Positions 33,291 to 45,610 of a stretch of DNA of 64,000 bases are shown one piece after another. The position numbers and the translations under genes are program-made. The stretch comes from Artemisia argyi (taxonomy: Eukaryota > Streptophyta > Magnoliopsida > Asterales > Asteraceae), in the NCBI GenBank assembly GCA_030686995.1, contig CM060704.1, forward strand, positions 173,845,718-173,909,717, read 5' to 3'. The first letter of the stretch is position 1; every line of letters starts with the position of its first letter. The notes under the pieces were generated by a model that searched no databases, was not told the DNA's origin, and saw only the letters and a program-made list of their open reading frames with translations.

Positions 33291-34946
33291 TCTGCAAACC
33301 AAAATGTCAAAGTCAAAAGTAAGTAGGTTTGATTTCAGTTTTTGAAACAGGTGTCTTAAAATTTATGAATGACAGTTGTATCTATAATCAGAAAATTATG
33401 CATGTTTTCTAAACATAACATGACATGAATGGTCGAGTGAACATAACGTATGGTATAGACCTGAAAATGAAGAATTGTATGCTTGACTGATTTGGTATTA
33501 TGAAAATACTCATAGTAGTAACCACCCTTTGACTTGTGTTTACACGTCTGCACATACCAAAAAAATTTTGTTACACAAAAGTGGAAAAAGAAATGATCAA
33601 AAGATGAAAATGGTATTCTGCTAGAACAACATAATGATAATGGGTGATCAAGATTTCTCCCAATAAGAGCTAAAATTACCAAATTTTATTCTTTTTTTTG
33701 AGTTCTCACAAAGCCTAACATAACTAAAAGTTTAACATCATACACCAACACTGTTAGTAGAATCTGCAAAAAGTGTAGCAATTCATTCTTAATATGTCAT
33801 TGTAGAATAAATATAGTGCATCAAATTAAGTACAATAAAAGCTTCATTAACCAAGGCGAGACAAAATAATAAACAACCTCACAAGTCACAACCATCCTAA
33901 CATCAGAGAACATTAGAGTATTAGCAGATAATGTTACAGAAACCGACATTAAGTTTACATACCTTATTGATTCCAAATGCTAAAGATGTATGATATAATC
34001 AACATGTGTTCAAAGAAGAAAACTAACCTGTAAAGACAACGTCTAACATGAAAAAAACTGAAAACAAAACAACAAATGCATAGATGGTAACAAAGTTTCA
34101 TCATTAGGGTTTTGCAAAGTTTCATCATTAGGGTTGAGGGGAAAGGGACAAACCTTTTTCCTCTAAAAAAAACCGTAAAACGTGATACAAAAAACCTGGT
34201 GAATAATCAAATCGTTATCATCATGAATAAGTCAAATGGTTATGCAAAAACTAATCAAATGAAGGAGACTAATGTCGATGAATTTTTATTAGGGTTTTAA
34301 GAAAAAGTTATTATGAATAACCTGCAAAGCATATATATAAAAGCATATTTATAAAATAAATAAGAATGTAACTGACCTGTATAACCAAAGATTTGATAAT
34401 TCATTGCTTCCACATCAGGTCTTGGAAAACAACCTGCACGTGAAATCAAGAGAAAAAAGTATATCGTGTATGTGATAATGAGATGAATGAGTGATATTAG
34501 GGTTTTGGGGAATAACTATTACGTATGAATGGACCGGATATTGATAATATTGGATTTAGTTTATTAAATATTTAGCCATATATTTACTCTGTTTTAGGTT
34601 ATTGATCACAATCAATGGCTTGGCTCCATTGGTTGGGATATTTTCAATATTACCTAAACATGCAAGTTCGAATCTCATTATTGTCATTTTTTAAATCCGG
34701 ATTTCATGAGTAAAAAGGCCTGTATTTTAAATATTCGAAAATTAAATTAAATAAATGCCATCCGAAATTAAATAAATGTAAAAAAAATGCTTTAAATCTA
34801 ATAAAATTAATGCCTTAATTAAAAAACGAAATTAATTAGGAAAATATGAAATTTATATATCTTGCTTATATGACATGGCTGATGACATGGCTGAAATTGA
34901 ATTACTGGGCATTTTCTTCAAATGCCTCCTGTTATATATAATGTAT

Positions 34947-34949
<3 letters not shown>
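33291..34949. other. 5' part of the Helitron; one exon-like segment, no assigned gene
   Basis: The minus-strand segment at about 34378-34429 is flanked by an acceptor (GTGCAG) and a donor (ACAG|GTCAGT) and reads CFPRPDVEAMNYQIFGYT. I cannot assign it. A 21-base phrase with TTTCATCATTAGGGTT is duplicated at 34091-34137. The extreme end has two copies of GACATGGCTGA and the TC terminus. Confidence 0.45.

Positions 34950-35021
<72 letters not shown>
34950..35021. repeat. TA microsatellite, right half of the Helitron target
   Basis: An uninterrupted TA run directly after the Helitron end, matching the tract that ends at 2296. Confidence 0.9.
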
Positions 35022-35024
<3 letters not shown>

Positions 35025-35045
35025 GGTTAGTTACAAGATTATGTT

Positions 35046-36323
35046 TCAATGAATCATTAAAGTGCGTGTTTGGGGAAATAAATAAATAAATAATAAATTA
35101 AAAAAAATAATACTTACATATTGAACACGAGCCTCATCCTGCAACCACATACCATCATTGTCGCAGTGTGTGTCGTAAAATGACTGGATGAGTGACGGGT
35201 ATTGTTTGTCCTTGCTGTTCTCAAACTGTATATACACATGCATATATATAAGATGGAACAAATTAAAAATGGCAAATCAAACACCATATTTATTTTAATT
35301 AAACTTAAATACTTTTATAAAATCAAAATTAATTACTTTTATATAATTATAATTAAATAATTTTATAAAAATAAAATACTTGTATAAAAATAAAATGTGT
35401 CTTACGTAGTCGTGGCGAATAGCGGCCAATGACTTGGAACCGTGGCGGCTGTACACCTTCAACTTCTTTCGGTTCTCCTTGTTCACAGCAGCACGCTTCA
35501 GGTTCTTATCATTCATGTAAAACTTGATATGCTCCTCCCACACAGATGGCTCGACGTTCGGAGGAGGGTTTCTTCGTATCTCATCCATTTTTTCAGGCCC
35601 ACCCTCCCCGTCGAAGTAAACCCTCTTCATCGTGCCCTTGTTGTCGGAGTAGACCTTAGCAATGTACGCATTGAGACCCGCCGAAATGGTTTTCCAATCG
35701 GGTGAGCGCATATGGGTCTGCAAGTCGAAGAATTCCTGCAAATAAATTTAAACAAATATGCACAATTAAACAAATTTAAATAAATGTACACATTCAAAGA
35801 ATTAAATATAAAGATATAATTAAAAGGAAAATAAAATAACTGACCCCGAGTCGGTTCATGAAGCCCTGTCGAGTCGCTTCGTCAAGTTTGTGCCAGGAGG
35901 GATAGTGCAACGGCAAGGACCTAACCAGCTCGCCAACATAGTTACTGAACCATGCGCGGTTGGGCCCAACATGATTAAATGTCCTCTGATCACGATACTC
36001 GAACTCGATCGATTGCGGGCCCGAGGCAGTCACAGCTTTCCTGAGGTCTTTGTTTTTGTTGGCTTCACGGACCTATGCCCTGCCGCCATCCCGACCTCCA
36101 CCCCTGCCGCCAGCTTGTCTCACTCTACCTCCTCGTCGAGGTTTTTGTGACGAACCTACAATTGAAGTAAGTGAAAACGTTAAAAAATAAAAAGTAACAA
36201 AATTCAAATTATCAAGTTTAATTTTCTTACCACTACGGTGACCGCTAGTAATCGAACGATAAGGTGGTGGTGGGTCATCGGCACCGTCACCACCGTGACC
36301 TCGCGCTAATGCTGCCATCTGTA
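35046..36323 (-). pseudogene. N-terminal and central exons of the CACTA Ptta/En/Spm-type protein
   Basis: Four exons can be read on the minus strand. The first starts with ATG at 36323 (MAALARGHG, then PPPPYRS). The second is Gly/Arg-rich (RRGGRVRQAGGRGGG), then has an in-frame stop near 36073 and continues to SIEFEYRDQRTF and SWHKLDEATRQGF. The third has WKTISAGLNAYIAKVY and ends NRKKLKVYSRHGSKSLAAIR, the core of the plant Ptta/En/Spm transposase family. The fourth has YPSLIQSFYDTHC and WLQDEARVQY with a GTAAGT donor. It continues in frame into the exon starting at 2147 on the other side of the Helitron. The stop makes this copy defective. In En/Spm, the second protein binds subterminal repeats and assists excision. 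Confidence 0.75.
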
Positions 36324-36485
36324 ATAGTACAAGTTGAATTAACATATAGAAATTCGGGAACAAATTAACATAAGCATGCACACATTCAAATACATACACA
36401 TTTAAAATAAATATACACATTTAAACAATCCATAACAATTTCATTCAAATAAGCTAAGTGTCGTTTTACAAGTTACAATTTAAGA

Positions 36486-37925
36486 TCAATCTGCTACATC
36501 TACATCACTATCATAAACAGCATGAGTCGCATCTTCAACTTCATCATCAGAATTGTTTGCATCAGAGTCTGCTAAATCATAAGGATCGTCGTCCTCATCA
36601 TCAATAAATTCATCGTCGTCATCAACATGAATGATTGGTGGTGGTGCCTCAACTAACGTTGATCGACCATCGATATTTAAGGTTTCAAATGCCAAATCAT
36701 TCAAATTAGCAGACAGTTGGAGATTCGATGAGTTGTTGCCATGTATCACATCATCATCGTCTTCTGCCACAATGACATCCCATGTTGTGTTGTGATTCAC
36801 TTCTTGGAAGACCTTCCAATGGAGTGGTCGTCTGACAGGATCTTCAAGGTAGAAGACTTGTTTTGCTTGTGTTGCGAGAATGTAAGGTTGATCTTCAAAC
36901 GCTGTGCTACATGCCCAAATTTGTGTCATGTTGTTCCTAGTGTTATAACGTTCGACTCTACCTCTTTTGACCAAGTCGAACAGCTTAACTCGAAACAGCA
37001 CAACTTTGAACTAGGTATACGCGAACTCCATAATTTCTTCTAGCTGACCATAATACATTTCTCCTTCCTTCTTGCCAGGAGAACAAATTCCGCTGTTCTG
37101 AGTTGTACGTTTTACATCGCGGCTGTGTACAACAAACTTCACACCGTTGACTACGCAAGAGTGAACTGAGGTTACGGTCGATAATGGTCCACAAGCCAAA
37201 GCGAATAAGTCAGGAGTACAACTTGGGTCATTGTCTGTGTAAAGTTTACCGATCTATGAACAAAGATAAGAATAGATGGAGATGAGTAATATATATAGTC
37301 GTTATTTATACAAGGAAATACATATAATAAGTTTACCTTCTTCTGAAACCATCTAGGAAATTCTTGTTGCATGTCGCTATCAGGATGTTAACTGAAAATG
37401 GACATGATATTAGAATTAATCGAAATGATAACTTGGGAAAAAGAAATTTCAAAATAAAAACGCGTACCTCTCGAACTCGTTCATGTACGCTTCGATCTCA
37501 GGACTGTTGTGAAGTACATACCATATCACTTTCTTCATTTCTTGGTGACCTAACCGAATAATTGTCACTTTACCAGACGTTTTACATAGTGATCAGAACA
37601 CCTGGAAATCACTTGTTGGGCGAGGACAGCCCTGAGATGCAGTGGGACGATTAAATTTCGTCCCAATTTCGCCCCGAAAATAACGAGAATAAAAAGTTAA
37701 TGCTTCGTCAGCAACATAACCCTCCGCTATTGAACCTTCCAGCTTAGCTTTATTTCGTACATAGTTTTTTAGCTTCTTCATGTATCTTTCAAATGGATAC
37801 ATCCACCGAAATGAAACAGCCCGCCTTGAAGAGCCTCTTCAGGTAAATGCATAACCAAGTGAATCATAATGTCAAAAAAAGCAGGAGGATATATTTGCTC
37901 GAGACTAAACGCAACATCTACAACT
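36486..37925 (-). pseudogene. C-terminal part of CACTA transposase (TNP2-like; DUF4218 then DUF4216)
   Basis: From about 37925 the minus strand reads LEQIYPPAFFDIMIHL, then MYPFERYMKKLKNYVRN and GSIAEGYVADEALTF, the signature of DUF4218 in CACTA transposases. It goes on through GKVTIIRLGHQEMKKV and EFPRWFQKK to DUF4216 (VVNGVKFVVHSRDVKRT, then VLFRVKLFD and QAKQVFYLEDP) and an acidic tail ending at 36486. In-frame stops occur, for example at 37011-37013 and in the SDFQVF region near 37590, and an intron separates the two domains. The catalytic N-terminal half is missing: the sequence above 37925 is unrelated. The element therefore cannot make its own transposase. Confidence 0.82.
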
Positions 37926-38788
37926 ACTAACTAACCAAACGCAACCAAACAACTAACCAAACGCAATATCTACAACTACTAACTAAACTAAATACTAGTT
38001 TAATATTTGCACCTTCGGCCAACCCACCCAATATCCTACGGCTAGTTCAATACCAAGTCCCCCAAGGTGCTATTTGCACCGTGGGTACACAATGAGCACA
38101 ACCGACCTTGGTTGTGTCGTAAACTAATACTTAATCACATTTCACAATCCGCACCAATCCCTTTTATATCAAAACCTAATATACTAACCAAACTATACAT
38201 ACGGCTGCAAGCACTAAACTAGTAACCAAACGCTACGGGATACGAAACTACAACAAAGCATAAATATGAAAAAAAATTAAAAAAAAAAGGAATACATACC
38301 GTCTCGGCTACTGTATCGGCTCTGGTCTCGGCTGTGGTATCGGCTGTGGCTCGGCTGTGGTCTCGGCTGTGGCTCAGCTGTGGCTCGGCTGTGGTCTTGT
38401 CTTGGGCTAGGGCTATAATAAAAGAGATGCAATATATAATCGTTATATCAAAATTTAAAAAAAAAAATCTGTTGTCGTCGACATGTCGTCGGGATACCAA
38501 AAGTTAATAAAAAAAATAAAACGAGGCTCTTACCCTGTTGTCTCGGCTCTCACGGCTCTCACCCTCGGCTCTCACCTGCTGCTACTGTATAATAACAAAA
38601 ATTAACAAAATTTTAATAACAATTTTATTAACAAAATTTAATAGCAATTTTATTAACAATTTTTAAAATTTTATTAAACAAATTTATTAACAAAAGTTTA
38701 TTAAAAAAATTACCTGCTGTGTCTTGGTGGATCTGTGAAGAAGAAGAAGAAGTGAGGAAGAAGAAGAATTAAAAAATGGAGGGGTAGA
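37926..38788. other. CACTA internal region with CTCGGCTGTGG minisatellite and one palindrome
   Basis: The region holds AACTAACCAAACGCAA repeats (about 37923-37990), a GGCTCGGCTGTGGT-type minisatellite (about 38304-38400), a GTCGTCGACATGTCGTCG palindrome variant (about 38474-38491) and A/T-rich sequence. No gene is supported. Confidence 0.5.
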
Positions 38789-41076
38789 TGTAACAATTCG
38801 CAATTTCATGTTAATTACTATTCCCGGAAAATTTCACTATTCACTTCTACTATTCATTTTTACGATTTATTTTCCCGAAAGTTGATTTTTGTTTCTTGGC
38901 CTCGAGTGATAAATCATTTTCATGGCAAATTAAAAGTTTGACACTCGTCAGATCATTTTCGTGAAAGTTAATAAGGAATTACACGTTTTAGGGTAAAACA
39001 TCAATCAAAAATTCTACGCACAACGAAACACGACCGCGTTAATTTTACCCGTATCAGAAAAATGTTTGATACACTCATGATTTATTTGAGAATAAATCAT
39101 GACTGTGAAAAACATGACCAAATAAACCTCGGCCGTGAAAAACTGGAATTTTCAGTTTTAAGCGTTTTTACTCAGCCGTAACCTGAGCCTATACCTGCAC
39201 CGCATTTCTAAGACGATTTGAGTTTTCACATTTTTGGAATAAGTCAACATATTTTTCCCTCCTCCTTTGACCAAAAATCATTCCTTGATTTTATAAGTCA
39301 TTCCTTGATTTTTAGGCTTACGGTTTGATGTCTAAAAGACATTTAACACCAACCGATACTAGACTGAGCCCAGTCTAGACATTATAAGTCATTTTAATTC
39401 ATTTATATTTTATTAGAAAAGTAACATTTTACTTTTCTCAATTTTTCACAATGTTCGTACATTTTACGTATTACGCGTTTTAGACCCGTGTTTCCAGTTT
39501 TAGCAGGGTTTTACCACCCCAATGGAACCTATCACTCATTTTATATTTTATTATGGAGTGTCATGACATGTTTAACCATACTTTCAAGTTCCATATTTTT
39601 ACGACACCCGGTTTTACGTTTTGAGGCTTAATCATTTACGGTTGGCATTTCCCGGAGTCAAAACTCATCCAAATACTTAGGATAATAGCAAGCAAGGCAC
39701 ACCTCACCCCCTAGCTTGTGTGAACCGCCAATAGGGGGGGGGGAGTCACCCCATGGTGTGGCTTGATCTTGTACAAAGTGTCTTGGATGAGTTACATGTG
39801 TTGAAGCTTGTTAAGAAAGCTTTGACTAGTCATGAAATGTAACCTCCTCATGGACCTATAAATACCCCCCTCCCCCCCTTTGTGCCGTCCATCAACACAC
39901 CCCAAAACACTCCACACTTAGCTTTAATTCTTCTAATTTCAAGCAAGGTTCAAGTACTTCTTCAAGATAGAAACCCTAGTTTCTTTTAGGTAATCAAAAC
40001 ACTTCCAAAACCTCATATACTTTGGTGATTTCTCTTGAGTTTGAATCCACTCAAGTCACCTCAACTTTCATCATCTATCTTTCAAGAATACAAGAGTAGA
40101 AAGATTGCATGAAGTGAAGTGGGTTGAAGCTAAAGTCTATCAAAGTCCTTTTCCTTACATACTACTTACCTTTCTTATTTGAAAGCCAAAAGTTGTAAGC
40201 CAAACCCTAACATGCTTCTTGTTAAATATCATAATCATGTTATTTACATATCATTTATGCTATATTATGTCTTGTATTCATGTCCATGATGTATAAAGAT
40301 GAGTAAAACAAGTTATTGTATATGATTGTTAAGACAAGTTATTTAAACAAGTAAACTAGTGACTTTCTTGGTGAAACCTGATCAAAATGGTAAAATTTTG
40401 ATATTGGATTATTACATATTGTAGTAGAGGACCTAACAAGGAAACCATAGCAATTTGAACCACCTAAAACGAGTATACGAGTCAAAAGTTATGACCATTT
40501 GAAGTTACCAAAACTTTGCGGCAAAGCTGCCAAATAGCTTCTGTTACATAAACATAAAACACGCAAAAAGAGGCCTTTCTGGTCCGTTTCATGAAAAAGT
40601 TAAAGCACGAAAGTTGTCCGGAATTACGTTTTCTTCAAAAACTCAGGAGCACGTCTCCAGAAAATCAATAACGAATGAGATTTTTCTCAGTTTCTTAACA
40701 GCTATTTACATATATATAAGTCACTATATATTGGTTATGTTTTAATAAGAACAAGAGGTCGTATGACCTAGAATCAAGACCACAACCATGGCTAGAGCCA
40801 AGGTTGAGTCTCAAGACCATGGAACAATGACCAAAGGTCATGGCAAGGCCATGACTAAATGACCATAGAAGCTTACTTAGGCGATAACATGAACTAAAAG
40901 TTGGCGATAACTTGAACAAACAATTTGGATCTACTTCATCTAAAAGAACCATGAGATATTACAAAGAAAAATGGTCATACAAGTTATAAGAAACTTACCC
41001 TAATAACAATCTTCATGTAATAATAAACTTTCCTAAGTTTATTCAAATATTAGACATGTAATTTTTCGGATCAAAA

Positions 41077-41115
<39 letters not shown>

Positions 41116-42279
41116 ATATATATATACTTTATCAACTACTACAATAGTAGGGAGCCTCATGTGAGGAGTTCATTATGTAAGCCGTCGAGATGAGTTGTGG
41201 ATTTACGAATTAAAGTGTCCTGGCTCCTCGAACGTTTACTAACATGACTTCTGAATTATGTCGGCCCGAACGGTAGTAAACGATATATAAAACATACATA
41301 TTTCATGAATCATTTCTTTCAAAGACTTACACTATACATCATACCACATCATGGACTAAATGCAAGATATATATATAGGCACATCTTCATATTCATTACT
41401 CAAATCCTAAGTCGCAACATTCTATTATAGGTTGCTCGTAGAAACCTTCACGATCCAACCATTACCTTCATTACTTGCTATCTTACTTAAGGTGAGTTCA
41501 TAGCCCCACTTTACATTACTTCAATGTTTTACAAACCCTTGAGGGGAATACATGCTATTTTAAACCGAACACAATGCTTTGAAACTGTATGCTGCCTGAT
41601 TGTTTTATTATTACTAAGTACCTTCCTTACCAATCCTAGGCCCCATATCATGAACCATTTAATCACTAGTATTAGTGAGCGCAATTATTGTGAATAGGCC
41701 TATTGGGATTGACGAATCCCATTTGTTTGAGCAGATTAGTTCAAACGAATGCACTATATTTGAAACATAAGTATGACGGCAAAGTACTTACCGGGGCAAC
41801 AAAACCGCCGATTGATATTGGTACCCGTTAACGTATTGGTTGCATGAGCTTAGTAAATAATAATAACTGTTTTGTTTTCCAACATAAGTATGAGTCTAAT
41901 TAACTCATACTACCAACATATTGTGTTCAACCGTTAAACAAACTCTATGAATATCACTCAACCTATGTGTTGACCTCTTAAGCATGTATTTCAGGTCCAT
42001 GATAATCAAGAATGGAGCGGAAGGGCACGTACTAAAGGAAGAAGGCTATAAACTACTATGTCATTCGATAAAACATCAAAAGACTTTATATTGATGTATT
42101 TTGAAACATGGAACCTTTTCGGGACCTAACTATGTAAACTTTGATATGTTTGAATAAATTCGAATGATAACTCTTTTTAATACGACTCGGTTAGAGATCG
42201 TTTTCTATTATTATGATTGTTGTGCCGTCGAGTAACACCCAAGTTGAATTCCGCTGCATCATGAATGGGGGGTGTTATA
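38789..42279 (+). repeat. 5' LTR of the chromovirus
   Basis: Starts TGTAACAATTCG and ends GGGGTGTTATA (terminal CA changed to TA). The promoter TATAAATA is at 39857-39864. A TA microsatellite at about 41081-41126 is expanded relative to the other LTR, so it grew after insertion. Confidence 0.92.
39857..39864 (+). promoter_or_regulatory. LTR TATA box
   Basis: TATAAATA followed by a C-rich tract, about 1.07 kb into the LTR. It is conserved in the 3' LTR (49556-49563) and, reversed, in both LTRs of the 24044-33285 element. Transcription of the element probably starts about 30 bases downstream. Confidence 0.6.
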
Positions 42280-42281
42280 GA

Positions 42282-42295
42282 TTGGTACCAGAGCC
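42282..42295 (+). promoter_or_regulatory. Primer-binding site (tRNA-Met type)
   Basis: TTGGTACCAGAGCC begins two bases after the 5' LTR. It is close to the plant initiator tRNA-Met site TGGTATCAGAGCC. Confidence 0.88.
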
Positions 42296-42534
42296 ATGGT
42301 TATAGAGAAACGGGTCTAAGTGAGACCTAAACTATAACTACAATCACAAGCAAAAACATTTTTATAGCCTTCCGCTCTTCGTGCCTTCCATCCTCCATAA
42401 GATTATGGACTTATTACACATGTTATGCTACATGAACATATTTGTATATTGTTATATATACACATTGCCATAGTTTGAGCATTTTCCATAAACATTTGAT
42501 TTATTTTGACATCAAAATACTAATTGTAGACATC

Positions 42535-43419
42535 ATGTCCGCACCTCCATCTCCCGATCATCTTCCTGCTATGCCCGAGTATTTACCAATTCTTCCCGGA
42601 CCCGATGATCCTTACTTTGAAGCAATTGACTACGACGACGAGGAAGAACCTTACGAGGATCTAGACAATGAAGTAGATTCGGACGAAGATCCTGAAATGG
42701 ATATGGACATAAACATCGATGATTACGAAGAAGATCCTGAAATGGATATTGACATCGAAGGCATCGATGACATTGAGGAAGTAGAGGAACAAATAGTGGT
42801 GCAACATCTATCACCATTAACATCACCACCTCCTATTTCACCAAATTCATCCGAATCTAATCGTACCACTCCAGCTCAAATTCCAAAGTCTACTTACGAA
42901 GTCGGCAGAACATCTACATCTACACATATGTTCGTGAACTCTGCTCAATACGAAATATACTCTTTGAAACAAGCCCTCAACCTAACCGAACTCAAAGTTC
43001 AAAGCATGGCAAGTCAAATGAACGACTATATATCCAAGGTAAATTCTGCCAAAATGGATGCCATGAATGCTCGAGAAGACCTCTATTGGTTTAAGCTTGA
43101 CATGAGCTATGTCAAGGGAGACTTGACTCATGTTGGGGAAATAGTCTTAAATCCCTTGACCGGCTTAGATGACGTCAAGGATAGACTTACATTGGTTGAG
43201 AGAGCCCAAGAACAAGATGCGGTACAAATTCACAAACTACTTAACCGCCTAAATACCGCAGAAATCCGATTGGATGTTGCTAACTTTGATCGGTATCAAC
43301 TCAGGGATGAGATGTATGGAATGCAATCTCAAATGTATGCCATACAACAAAGACTATACCAGAAGGATGTCGAAGAATACCGTCCCAATGATAGTGTGGA
43401 TGTGTTAGCAACATACTGA
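42535..43419 (+). CDS. Extra ORF upstream of gag, 294 residues, intact
   Basis: The frame runs from ATG 42535 to TGA 43417-43419. Residues 1 to about 90 are Pro- and then very Asp/Glu-rich (EYLPILPGPDDPYF, repeats of EDPEMDMDI and EDPEMDIDI). A Ser/Pro/Thr linker follows, and residues of about 170-290 look like a long coiled coil (SLKQALNLTELKVQSMASQM, MYGMQSQMYAIQQRLYQK). No enzymatic motif is visible. It lies between primer site and gag, in the same frame as gag but ended by its own stop 330 bases earlier. Acidic plus coiled-coil ORFs at this position occur in Asteraceae gypsy elements as I recall; function unknown. It is the only intact long ORF of the element. Confidence 0.75.
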   Translation: MSAPPSPDHLPAMPEYLPILPGPDDPYFEAIDYDDEEEPYEDLDNEVDSDEDPEMDMDINIDDYEEDPEMDIDIEGIDDIEEVEEQIVVQHLSPLTSPPPISPNSSESNRTTPAQIPKSTYEVGRTSTSTHMFVNSAQYEIYSLKQALNLTELKVQSMASQMNDYISKVNSAKMDAMNAREDLYWFKLDMSYVKGDLTHVGEIVLNPLTGLDDVKDRLTLVERAQEQDAVQIHKLLNRLNTAEIRLDVANFDRYQLRDEMYGMQSQMYAIQQRLYQKDVEEYRPNDSVDVLATY

Positions 43420-43752
43420 AATAATAATCCGTCCGGACTACAACAACCTTCCAACCGATGTTAGACTAGTGTTATAGTACTAGTTATCTTTTGTACTAAT
43501 CCATGTAATAGCTAGCTATAGTAGAAATGTTGTAATTACTAAACTGAAAGTATCAGTTAGTAAATTTTGAAGAAGCTTGTAATAGGTTTCGATTTTGTAA
43601 ATCAATCAACGTTATATGAATAAAACTCTTGTTTTATATACTATCATGTGTTATGCTTTTAAGTTTCAACGTTATTATCATATCATTCTTATCAAAAATT
43701 GTGCTCATTTCACAACTCTCTAATTACGACGTATCTTTTGTACAATAGAATC

Positions 43753-44505
43753 ATGGCGCCAAAGAAGAAGACACCACTAGCAATGACTCAAGCTGCTATT
43801 CGCAAACTAGTTAAGGACAGTGTCAACGCAGCACTCACAACGGAACGAGCAGCCGTAGCTGCAGCAGCTGCCGAAGCCGCCACAGCTGCCGGTGCTGCAG
43901 CAGCCGTTGAAGATGCTGCAGCAGCCGCTGAAGCCGCCACTGCTGCGGAAGTTGCTATAGCTGCAGAAGCTGCCCGAATTGCCAGCCTTAACATTGGAGG
44001 ACCAAGCCCAACTATCCCTCCAGTGACAAATGTTGCTTCAGTACCTAAGGGTTGCTCATTCATTTCCTATTTGAAATGCGAACCCATAAAATTCAAGGGT
44101 ACTGAAGGAGCTGTAGGTTTGACCCGCTGGTTTGAAAAAGCGGAGTCGGTATTTTTGGTCAGTAAATGTACTGAGAGTGATAAAGTTCAGTATGCCACGA
44201 GCACACTGTTGAATGAGGCATTATCATGGTGGAATTCAATATCTCAACCAATGGGCATTGAAAATGCTTATAAGATTTCTTGGGATAATTTGAAGAAAAT
44301 GATGATCAAAGAGTACTGCCCTCGCAGTGAAATGCAGAAGTTAGAGGTAGAATTCTGGGATCATTCTATTAAGGGAAATGACATCATAACCTACAACCGT
44401 CGATTCCAAGAATTGAGGATACTGTGTCCAACTATGGTTTCCACAAAAGAGAAATTGTTGGAACGGTATATCTGGGGACTTCCTTCAAGTATACAAGGAA
44501 TGTAA
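43753..44505 (+). pseudogene. gag capsid region, ending in a frameshift
   Basis: From MAPKKKTPLAMTQ the protein has an alanine/glutamate-rich segment (residues of about 35-80). The retrotransposon gag core follows, with GLTRWFEKAESVF, EALSWWNS, EYCPRSEMQKLE and [12 protein letters not shown]. The frame ends in a premature stop at 44503-44505, just after WGLPSSIQG. The matching continuation lies in another frame, so a one-base indel near 44500 separates it from the rest of gag-pol. Gag forms the virus-like particle in which reverse transcription occurs. Confidence 0.88.
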
Positions 44506-44711
44506 ATTCAGCAAATCCCAAGGAACTTGATGAAGCTATGCGGATGTCTCGCAGCCTCATGGATCAAGTGGTGCGTATGACAGAAACCCGAAAGCAAAAC
44601 AACACCAACAACGCCAACAATACCAATAACACCAACAACTCCAACTACTGTAACAACAACAACAATAAGAGCAACAACAACAAGCGACCATGGGATGGTA
44701 ACCGTGGAAGT

Positions 44712-44755
<44 letters not shown>

Positions 44756-45610
44756 CCACCAAACCCGAAACAACAACCATCACAATCAGCAGAACAAAAG
44801 ACAAGAAGCCGCGACGGCTTTTGTTGCTGCACCAGCCGGAGGTAAATACGTTGGTACTCTACCACAGTGTACCAAGTGCAACTACCATCATGAAGGTCCC
44901 TGCCCGGCCAAGTGCAACAAGTGTCAAAAGCCCGGACATCTTGCCAAGGATTGTAGAGGCAAGGGTGTAGCTACTGGGGCTAACACTCAGCCAATAGTTA
45001 CATGTTTTAGGTGTGGTGAAAAGGGACACTTCAAGAACAACTGTCCTCAAAACCAAGGACCCCAAGGCGGAGGTGCTCGCGGTAGAGCCTATGTCATGGG
45101 AAATGGAGAACCACACCAAGACCCGAACGTGGTTACCAATACGTTCTTACTCAATAACATTCCTGTTAAAGTCTTATTCGATTCTGGTGATGATATGAGC
45201 TTTATATCTACTAGAATTGCACCTTTACTTGATATTCCATCTATCACTTTAACCACTAGTTATAGTATTGAACTAGCTACCGGTGACTTAGTAAATACAA
45301 ATACCGTAATCCCAAACTGTAACCTTAATCTCTTAGACCACCCCTTTAACATCAATCTTATGCCAATCGAACTTGGAAGTTTTGATGTTGTCATTGGCAT
45401 GGATTGGTTGTCTAAACATCAAGCTAACATCATTTGTGGTGAAAGAGTTGTGCACATTCCATGTGACAATGAAACTTTAATCATTCGTGGTTATCAAAGT
45501 GGAACTCGAATAAACATCATCTCATGTATCAAAACCATGAAGTACATTGAGAAAGGATGTTATGCTTTCTTAGCCCACGTAACCGAAAAGAAATCCGATG
45601 AAAAACGTCT
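44506..45610 (+). pseudogene. gag nucleocapsid zinc knuckles and aspartic protease
   Basis: After the frameshift the reading runs through an asparagine-rich linker. Two CX2CX4HX4C zinc knuckles follow ([14 protein letters not shown] and [14 protein letters not shown]), preceded by an incomplete knuckle, [12 protein letters not shown]. The protease begins around [10 protein letters not shown] at about 45170. The catalytic DSG is present (45180-45188), but the next residue is D where the family usually has A. IGMDWL follows, the flap-like conserved segment. The long asparagine run is encoded by AAC repeats and may be a microsatellite expansion. Confidence 0.85.

Noticed and set aside
44557..44865. 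Cysteine-rich and valine-rich minus-strand frames
   Set aside because: They are opposite-strand readings of the AAC repeat in the gag linker.
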